Shown here one piece after another: positions 50,751 through 55,654 of a stretch of DNA of 55,654 bases. The notes beneath the pieces are model-generated. The model was not told the DNA's origin, made no database searches, and saw only the letters and a list, made by a program, of their open reading frames with translations. This stretch comes from a virus. The stretch is taken from the IMG/VR virus record IMGVR_UViG_3300024348_000044, positions 1 to 55,654 of that record; one strand, written 5' to 3'. The position numbers and the translations under genes were made by a program. Every line of letters starts with the position of its first letter. The first letter of the stretch is position 1.

Positions 50751-52370
50751 TTACAATTCCCCCCAGCCTTTGAAATCAGACTGGCTCTTCAGTTTTGTGT
50801 GGTGGCTTTGGCCCCAGTTGCTCGCCATCTGGCTGTTGAGCGACATCCCCATCTCGATAGGCCCAGTCATCATCTGGCTCGCTGGGCCGCCCATGCGGGA
50901 AATAGCGTCCAGGCCGATAGTGAGGGCGTCGATCATGTCGTCATGCTTGCCATTCGGGAACGATTGGGCCTCGTCCATAAAGTCGTCGAGCCACTCTGCC
51001 TCACGGGGAAGAAAAACTCGTCCCCCCTCGATGAGCGGAGAGACTGCGTTCAGGCGGGCAACTTTGTCAGTCGTGACCTTTACTGGGATGACGCTGACAC
51101 CAGACTGGTTCCGAAGCTCTTGGATCAGCGACTGGCCTGACGCCTTGTCCTCGATGTAGAGGCCGCGAAGGCCGCGACCACGCCACTTGGCGTTCTGGGT
51201 GATGGTGGCACGCTTTAGTTCGGGGAAATCATAGCGGTTGCGAACGACGTCCAAGATGTGGATGTCGCCAGCATGGTCCATGCCCAAAACCATGAGGACA
51301 GAGTAGTCGGCGGTCTCGGTCTTCTTGAAGGCAGTGTCGGCGGCGATGATGACCGTTTGGCACTCAGGCGCTTCGTCGGGAGGGACCGTCTTCCACCATG
51401 TGGTCTTAATTAGGTTGCCGCCCTTGATGAAAGGCTGTTGTTGGTAGAGAGCCGCAAACTCGCGCTGGTCGAGGCGCTCGGTTTTTTTGAGTTCTTCGAG
51501 GGGGAAGCGGTCAGCCCAGAGGGCAGCCTCAACCTCTTGGTAGAAGTGGCGCTTGCCAGGCGCGACGCTGGAGAGCTTGCCCGCTGGGACGTATCGCGGG
51601 TCTTCTTCAGGGAGCGTGGCCACTGATGCTTTGACGTTGGACTTCTTGCGGGTGATGGCGGGGAAGTTGATGTGGTGCCACGCGCCCTCCGCCCAATCTT
51701 CCGTGGCCATGATGCGGCCCGCAAGGTCGTCTGGGTGCCAGCGCGTCATGATGAGGATTTCGATGGCGGGGTCGCCGTTGACTTCGGGCTGCTTACGCGT
51801 GCGAAGAGCAGAGAGGTAGTAGGACCAGGTCTTGTTGCGCTGAGTGGCGGAGTCAGCCTCTTCGCGTGCCTTGACGGGGTCGTCGGTGAGAAGAAGGTTT
51901 GCAGCGCGGCCAGTGGTCGAGCCGCCGATGCCCGTGGCGAAGTAAGAGCCGCCAAGGGTGGTCTTCCAGTCATCGGCAGCCTTCGAGACGTCAGACATGG
52001 AGAAGTCTGGGAATGCTTGCGAGATGATAGGCTCTTGGGCGCGGTCGCGCGTCTCGCGGCCAAACGTCTTGGCGAGGTCTTGGTTGTAGGAAGTGGCGAG
52101 GACTTGGCGCTGTGGGCGGCGGGCCAAGTAGTAGACGGGGAAGAGGGTTGAAGCGATCCACGACTTCCCGTGACGAGGGGGCATGTTGATGAGAAGTCGG
52201 CTCTTGCCCAGTGTGCCTTTTTCAAGGCGGTCCAAAGCGTCGATCAGCTCAAGCTGGAAATCCGCCAACTGGAACTCTGGGTGAAGGGCGCGGACAAACC
52301 CCTCGAAGCTGTCGCGGGCCTGCTGAATGAGAAGAAGGCGCTTAGCTGCTTGTGCTGGTGTCAGACTCAT
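50751..52370 (-). CDS. terL: Terminase large subunit
   Basis: A 539-residue packaging ATPase-nuclease. The ATPase part has the Walker A-like NMPPRHGKSW and a Walker B strand LLLTDDP. The RNase H-like nuclease part has IIAADTAFK with the first Asp, LYIEDKASG and HDDMIDALT. The start MSLTPAQ at 52370 has GGAGGT upstream; extra codons of the longer frame lie within the small-subunit gene. Overlaps that gene by 29 bp. Confidence 0.93.
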   Translation of the reverse strand: MSLTPAQAAKRLLLIQQARDSFEGFVRALHPEFQLADFQLELIDALDRLEKGTLGKSRLLINMPPRHGKSWIASTLFPVYYLARRPQRQVLATSYNQDLAKTFGRETRDRAQEPIISQAFPDFSMSDVSKAADDWKTTLGGSYFATGIGGSTTGRAANLLLTDDPVKAREEADSATQRNKTWSYYLSALRTRKQPEVNGDPAIEILIMTRWHPDDLAGRIMATEDWAEGAWHHINFPAITRKKSNVKASVATLPEEDPRYVPAGKLSSVAPGKRHFYQEVEAALWADRFPLEELKKTERLDQREFAALYQQQPFIKGGNLIKTTWWKTVPPDEAPECQTVIIAADTAFKKTETADYSVLMVLGMDHAGDIHILDVVRNRYDFPELKRATITQNAKWRGRGLRGLYIEDKASGQSLIQELRNQSGVSVIPVKVTTDKVARLNAVSPLIEGGRVFLPREAEWLDDFMDEAQSFPNGKHDDMIDALTIGLDAISRMGGPASQMMTGPIEMGMSLNSQMASNWGQSHHTKLKSQSDFKGWGEL

Positions 52371-52716
52371 CTTGGACCTCCTCTGCGTCCTCGGCTTCCC
52401 CCTCGCGAAGAGCCTGGGCCGCGATGGCCTGAAGCTCGTCGTAGGTGAGTTCGTTCTCGGACTTGTTTTCAATTGTGTGTTCGTTGAAGGAGTGGTGAAG
52501 GTCGGGCATGACCTTGTTCAACATCATGCCGAATAGGCGAACCTGCTGGTTTGACCAGTTGCGGTTTCCGTCCAAGACCTCGCGGACTTGGTAGATGTTT
52601 TTTCTGACTACATCGAGAACGGATCGGCGCACTCGGTCGACTTCGACTGGAGTTACGGCTGGAAGCCCGCCAGTTCCACCCTTCGTCTTGCTTGGAGTTT
52701 TTCGGTAGTCGGCCAT
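52342..52716 (-). CDS. terS: Terminase small subunit (putative)
   Basis: A 124-residue protein. It starts with a basic, polar N-terminus, then helices (VDRVRRSVLDVVRKNIYQVREVL), and ends acidic and Ser/Thr-rich. Size, fold type and position before terL fit a small terminase that recognises phage DNA, although no DNA-binding motif is evident by eye. First gene of the long leftward operon. Confidence 0.65.
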   Translation of the reverse strand: MADYRKTPSKTKGGTGGLPAVTPVEVDRVRRSVLDVVRKNIYQVREVLDGNRNWSNQQVRLFGMMLNKVMPDLHHSFNEHTIENKSENELTYDELQAIAAQALREGEAEDAEEVQDESDTSTSS

Positions 52717-52829
52717 TAGTCACCCATTACTGACAGTGATTTCAAATTTTGGTGCGAAATTTCGGTTGGCAGGGTGACGGCTACCAGCAGACCGACGGCG
52801 GGATGGGGGGGTATCCCCCCCCATAAGAC

Positions 52830-52847
52830 CACCTTCGGTGATGTTTT
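52830..52847 (+). terminator. Weak terminator-like hairpin
   Basis: CACC-TTC-GGTG, a four-pair stem, then ATGTTTTT on the plus strand. Preceded by the G7/C7 hairpin. Weak, listed as a candidate. Confidence 0.35.
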
Positions 52848-53041
52848 TCGTCGCGAAACTGACAAATCCCTACCTAAGTTCTTGTTATTGTTGAGGTTGT
52901 AACCCCTAACTACGGTGTCTTACTGGTGTTGTTGGTCTGTTGTTCAAGGGTTGTTTTGAGAAACCCCTCACAAGTTGACGTAACATCAGGGTATTTAGAC
53001 ACCCCATAAGTCATACCAAAGGTTTGAGATGTGAGTCGTCC

Positions 53042-53069
53042 GCCCCCCAAAGGGGGGCTGGGGGGGAAC
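53042..53069 (+). repeat. C6/G6 hairpin plus G-run element, copy 1
   Basis: GCCCCCC-AAA-GGGGGGC (53042-53058) is followed by TG, a G-run and AACA. The same layout, CCCCC-AAA-GGGGG then a G-run and GAACA, occurs at 55469-55495. Each copy lies 50-80 bases before the first gene of a rightward set, so it is a candidate early control element. Confidence 0.7.
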
Positions 53070-53132
53070 AGGATGGGCCGACAGCGGCAGTCGCTGATCG
53101 GTTTAACCTAACCTCTCAGAAGGAATATCACT

Positions 53133-53531
53133 ATGACCACTATCACAATCAAAGACCTGTTCACCAACACCACACGCAAGCACGGCAACCCCATCATGGG
53201 CATTGGCAGCAAAGCTGCCGTTGATGCCGTGATTGCCTACGGCAACGACTGCAAAGACCCTACGGCCTTTACGGAGTTCGGAAATCGCGTCGCGTCTTCC
53301 CTTCGGGAACGTCTCGCCAATTACATCGACGCTGGCCAAACGGCCAAGTCCGCCCGCGTCAAGATGACCACCTCCGCGATTGCGAACCTCGAAGGGTTCC
53401 TTGCGACGTTCTCGGTCTCCCCTGAGCCACAGCCGAAGGCTGCCCCTGTCACGAAGCCCGCGTCTCGCATGACCAAGGCTGACCTCATGGCTCAGATCGA
53501 GTTCCTCACAGCGCAGCTCTCGGCTCGCTAA
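53133..53531 (+). CDS. Hypothetical early protein
   Basis: A 132-residue protein. GAAGGAATATCACT precedes the ATG. A helical body (AAVDAVIAYGNDC, FGNRVASSLRERLANYIDA) is followed by a Pro/Ala linker (about 95-110) and a C-terminal helix (TKADLMAQIEFLTAQL). Function unknown. First gene after the control region. Confidence 0.65.
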   Translation: MTTITIKDLFTNTTRKHGNPIMGIGSKAAVDAVIAYGNDCKDPTAFTEFGNRVASSLRERLANYIDAGQTAKSARVKMTTSAIANLEGFLATFSVSPEPQPKAAPVTKPASRMTKADLMAQIEFLTAQLSAR

Positions 53532-53556
53532 TCGCAACGCATCAGGAGTTTTTACC

Positions 53557-53787
53557 ATGTCCGTTACAATCACACGGCGCGAAGAGCGCCCACTTCACCC
53601 CAATGCCAAGAGCGCCCTTCGTGGCGCTCTTTCCTTTCATGGCTACGACGATGACGACGCGATGTTGATTTGCGACAGCGTCGACGACTGCGCGTGGGTC
53701 ATGCTGCCGAACGGTCGCCGCGAGCTTCGCGACACGATGGACGACATCGGCCTGTTCGCTTTCGTAACCGTGACAGTGGAGGGCTGA
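53557..53787 (+). CDS. Small acidic early protein
   Basis: A 76-residue protein with CAGGAG upstream. A helix (HPNAKSALRGALSFHGY) and a run of Asp (YDDDDAMLICDSVDDC) stand out, followed by strands. Acidic small early proteins sometimes mimic DNA or inhibit host enzymes; no specific evidence here. Confidence 0.6.
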   Translation: MSVTITRREERPLHPNAKSALRGALSFHGYDDDDAMLICDSVDDCAWVMLPNGRRELRDTMDDIGLFAFVTVTVEG

Positions 53788-53791
53788 GAGC

Positions 53792-54028
53792 ATGACAAGC
53801 TGGGCAAACACCGAGTCTCGCGCTGCACGCCGTCGTCGCCGCATTCGTGGCGAGACAGTCCTCGAAACAATCGCTTTGGCTGCCATGAGGGCGGCCACGG
53901 TGATGCTCATGTCGTCGCTGACGGCATGGGTTCTCATCAACTGGATGGCTGGCTGTGGCGAGACATTCCAAACCTCTACTGGGGTCTACGAGCGTGGCGA
54001 ATGCGTCATGGTTCCGTGGGCGCAGTGA
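53792..54028 (+). CDS. Small single-pass membrane protein
   Basis: A 78-residue protein. A basic N-terminus (SRAARRRRRIRG) is followed by a hydrophobic segment (AATVMLMSSLTAWVLINWM), giving an N-in topology. The short outer part has two Cys (AGC, GEC) that may pair. Could be a superinfection-exclusion or other host-envelope factor. Confidence 0.6.
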   Translation: MTSWANTESRAARRRRRIRGETVLETIALAAMRAATVMLMSSLTAWVLINWMAGCGETFQTSTGVYERGECVMVPWAQ

Positions 54029-54050
54029 TGTCTCACAAGGAAGGAAAGAC

Positions 54051-54266
54051 ATGAACGACATGGCGCAATTTAACCGCGTGACCAAGCGGCTTGCCGATGC
54101 GGAACTCAAGATCACACAACTGCAACGGCAAGTTTCATCGCTGCAATCCAAGGCGGCGGTTCAGCGCAACGAGCTGGCGCGTCTAACGCAGCTCTCGGAG
54201 CGCCTCGTCAAAGAACGGGGCGACCTCCTCTCTGACATCAAGTGGCTTCGTGGCGAAGTCGCATAA
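54051..54266 (+). CDS. Small coiled-coil protein
   Basis: A 71-residue protein, a near-continuous coiled coil (KRLADAELKITQLQRQVSSL and on). AAGGAAGGAAAGAC precedes the ATG. Probably oligomeric; function unknown. Confidence 0.6.
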   Translation: MNDMAQFNRVTKRLADAELKITQLQRQVSSLQSKAAVQRNELARLTQLSERLVKERGDLLSDIKWLRGEVA

Positions 54267-54282
54267 CATGAAAGGAAACATC

Positions 54283-54441
54283 ATGAACGTAACACTGGAA
54301 AACTACTCACGGAGCGAGGCCGCATGGCTTTGCGAGATGATCGCCGAGAAGCTGGCCGAGATGGGACACGAGGACGTTGGGAGCTTTAGCTACAGCATCG
54401 AGGTCGAGTTTGAACCCGCAGAGGAGGAAGAGGATGCCTAG
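54283..54441 (+). CDS. Small acidic early protein
   Basis: A 52-residue protein from ATG 54283 (AAAGGAAACATC upstream). Amphipathic helix (SEAAWLCEMIAEKLAEMG) then a strand and a tail of Glu residues. It overlaps the next gene by 8 bp. Function unknown. Confidence 0.5.
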   Translation: MNVTLENYSRSEAAWLCEMIAEKLAEMGHEDVGSFSYSIEVEFEPAEEEEDA

Positions 54442-54646
54442 AGTATGGATCAGCGCAACGATGGAAACATACCTGACGTGGGAGGGAGACATACCAGATG
54501 ACATCCCCGAAGACGAGCGCAGGCAATGGATCAAGGAGAACGTGGATGGTGGCGAGTTCGTGGAGGATGGCGGCTTGTTCAGTGGCGACTGGCACTTGGG
54601 CCACGAGGTTCACTTGGTCGTGGGTGATGACGAGGTGGTGTCATGA
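54434..54646 (+). CDS. Small acidic early protein
   Basis: A 70-residue protein; ATG at 54434 after GAGGAGGAAGAGG. Trp/Asp/Glu-rich (TWEGDIPDDIPEDERRQW). Ends in ATGA overlap with the next gene. Function unknown. Confidence 0.55.
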   Translation: MPRVWISATMETYLTWEGDIPDDIPEDERRQWIKENVDGGEFVEDGGLFSGDWHLGHEVHLVVGDDEVVS

Positions 54647-54858
54647 GCAAGGACATCGGCAACGCCTGCACCGAATGCGGGTGCGACACGTCGTTCGGCC
54701 ACGGCAACTTCGTGGACCGCATACCGTCTGACAACGGTGAGGTATCAGGATACCTCTGCGCTGGCTGCCAATGCGTCGAGTGTGACAAGTGCGGGGCCAG
54801 CACTCTGGAGTATGAGACCACTGCGTTCGGGGACATCTGGTGCAGTGATTGTCTCTAA
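54643..54858 (+). CDS. Small zinc-binding protein
   Basis: A 71-residue protein with ten Cys in CxxCxC, CxxCxCxxCxxC and CxxC patterns (CTECGC, CAGCQCVECDKC, CSDC). At least two structural zinc sites are likely. Such small proteins often bind nucleic acid or protein partners; none can be named. Confidence 0.6.
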   Translation: MSKDIGNACTECGCDTSFGHGNFVDRIPSDNGEVSGYLCAGCQCVECDKCGASTLEYETTAFGDIWCSDCL

Positions 54859-54862
54859 CTCG

Positions 54863-54891
54863 TTGACGGCTGCGAAATGCCCGTCTAACAT
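54863..54891 (+). promoter_or_regulatory. Sigma70-type promoter
   Basis: TTGACG (54863-54868), 17-base spacer, TAACAT (54886-54891). It lies in a 71-bp gap, 38 bases before the next ATG. The best promoter match in the window. Confidence 0.6.
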
Positions 54892-54929
54892 CCGTGACAC
54901 ATCAACCACATCCAAGGAAGGAGCAACCT

Positions 54930-55238
54930 ATGGATACACAATGTGAAGACACAAAGCAGCGCTGGTGGGCGTGGCACAAGGAAAACCCCCGCGTTTACGA
55001 ACTGTTCGACAAGTTCACACGAGAGGCCATCGAGTTGGGCCACAGACACCTGAGCGCATGGCTCATCGTGAACCGCATTCGCTGGGAGACCAGCGTCGTG
55101 ACGATGGGCGAAGACTTCAAGGTGAGCAACGACTTCATCGCTTACTACGCCCGCCTCTTCATGGCGCTCAACCCCGACTACGACGGGTTCTTTCGCATCA
55201 AGACGCTCAAGTCAGAGCGCGAACAGGAGGCAGCATGA
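54930..55238 (+). CDS. Conserved hypothetical phage protein
   Basis: A 102-residue protein; AAGGAAGGAG precedes the ATG. It follows a pattern frequent in phages: W-x-x-F/H-x-x-x-NPRVYELF-x-x-FT, then RIRWET-x-x-x-T, a D-F-K-x-x-N block and YARLFMALNPDYDGFF. The role of this family is unknown to me. It overlaps the next gene as ATGA. Confidence 0.7.
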   Translation: MDTQCEDTKQRWWAWHKENPRVYELFDKFTREAIELGHRHLSAWLIVNRIRWETSVVTMGEDFKVSNDFIAYYARLFMALNPDYDGFFRIKTLKSEREQEAA

Positions 55239-55453
55239 CCGTCACAATCAAGCCATCGCTTCAATCGGCTGCGAGCTTCACGCTCGCGATTGGTGAGCTG
55301 CCAGACGAGATGACAGGCGAAGACCTCGCCTGCTTCGTGAATGGCATCTTCAACGCTTACAACATGAGCGAAGAGCTGCGCCTGAACGTGCTGATGCTGC
55401 TTCTCGGATCGTCATGCGACTGCGAGATCATCACGAGCGACGCTTTACACTGA
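55235..55453 (+). CDS. Hypothetical early protein
   Basis: A 72-residue protein with AGGAGG upstream. Helical core (GEDLACFVNGIFNAYNMSEEL, LNVLMLLLGSSC). Last gene before the circle junction; the CobS-like gene follows about 100 bp on. Function unknown. Confidence 0.55.
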   Translation: MTVTIKPSLQSAASFTLAIGELPDEMTGEDLACFVNGIFNAYNMSEELRLNVLMLLLGSSCDCEIITSDALH

Positions 55454-55465
55454 CCCTCCCGCGCA

Positions 55466-55495
55466 AATCCCCCAAAGGGGGATTAGGGGGGAACA
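55466..55495 (+). repeat. C5/G5 hairpin plus G-run element, copy 2
   Basis: AATCCCCC (55466-55473), AAA, GGGGGATT (55477-55484) form a perfect 8-bp stem, followed by A, a six-G run and AACA. Second copy of the element at 53042. It precedes the CobS-like gene across the circle junction, and the terminal repeat begins inside it. Confidence 0.7.
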
Positions 55496-55654
55496 AGGGC
55501 CAGCCTATTCAGGCCCAAACCACCATCAACATCAACATGAAAGGAACAGGTTATGCCTGCTCAATTAGCACGCCTACACACTGGCGCGGCCAAGGCTATG
55601 ATCGCCCCACTGCACGACGCCGCACTGCACACGACGAACGCCAACAGGACAACG
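55475..55654. repeat. Terminal direct repeat, right copy
   Basis: Second copy of bases 1-180, with A at 55601 in place of G. In the CobS-like frame this changes a Val codon (GTC) to Ile (ATC). Confidence 0.95.

Larger units (their letters stand above)
52717..53132. other. Divergent intergenic control region
   Basis: A 416-bp non-coding gap between the leftward packaging operon and the rightward early block. It holds a G7-TAT-C7 hairpin (52805-52821), a small CACC-TTC-GGTG hairpin followed by ATGTTTTT (52830-52847), GGGTT/AACCC dyad sequence around 52930-52960, TTGACG at 52975-52980 and the C6/G6 element at 53042. Promoters for both directions, and possibly an origin or packaging site, should be here. 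Confidence 0.55.

Noticed and set aside
52805-52821. G7-TAT-C7 hairpin as a terminator
   Set aside because: A three-base loop and no adjacent T-tract make normal termination unlikely; kept only as part of the control region.
1-55654. CRISPR arrays or insertion sequences
   Set aside because: No regularly spaced direct repeats and no transposase were seen.

Overview
The window looks like the complete genome of a tailed, temperate, podovirus-like phage of an alphaproteobacterium. The last 180 bases repeat the first 180 with one mismatch, so the unique genome is about 55,474 bp and the contig probably closes into a circle (or has direct terminal repeats). The host guess rests on a DUF6127-type small membrane protein, a CobS/CobT-like pair of the alphaproteobacterial kind, several small protein families typical of alphaproteobacterial prophages, and generally high GC. 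A marine Rhodobacterales-type host is plausible but not proven. No RNA polymerase, family A/B/C DNA polymerase, reverse transcriptase, CRISPR array or complete tRNA gene was seen.

Layout. (1) A rightward block crosses the contig ends (53133-55453, then 79-8285). It holds many short early-type genes, an AAA+ ATPase and VWA protein pair resembling CobS and CobT, several helix-turn-helix regulators and a tyrosine integrase. Directly downstream of the integrase is a segment identical in form to the 3' end of a tRNA, the likely attP core. (2) A leftward block (12390-8272) starts with a Cro-like HTH gene, followed by a primase-polymerase/helicase fusion, an HTH/zinc-ribbon protein, a PD-(D/E)XK resolvase-like nuclease and a GTG-started HNH endonuclease. 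(3) A rightward block (12552-15904) is a recombination and nucleotide module: Sak4-like ATPase, SSB-like protein with an acidic tip, Cas4/RecB-like nuclease and dNMP kinase. (4) A 37-kb leftward block (52716-15889) holds terminase, portal, two paralogous RCC1 beta-propeller tail proteins with an upstream anchor protein, scaffold, capsid, tail adaptor and hub, fiber, ejection proteins and lysis genes. The ejection genes follow the order of T7 genes 14, 15 and 16, the last being a 3,933-residue polyvalent protein. Amidase, spanin-like genes and one small conserved gene close the block.

How it works together (inference). The phage integrates at a tRNA gene. It replicates with a PrimPol-helicase plus a single-strand annealing/recombination set instead of its own replicative polymerase, and packages with a TerS/TerL machine. 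On infection it ejects a very large multi-domain protein carrying a zincin-type protease motif and an ADP-ribosyltransferase-like segment. Rho-independent terminators lie between scaffold and capsid genes and after the capsid gene, so capsid expression is probably set separately.

The parts most worth following up are: a nested hairpin that buries both the ribosome binding site and the GTG start of the giant gene; a duplicated C5-6/G5-6 hairpin followed by a G-run and GAACA; shared C-terminal and N-terminal modules among virion proteins; the RCC1 tail proteins; and the CobS/CobT-like pair, whose partner chelatase subunit is absent.
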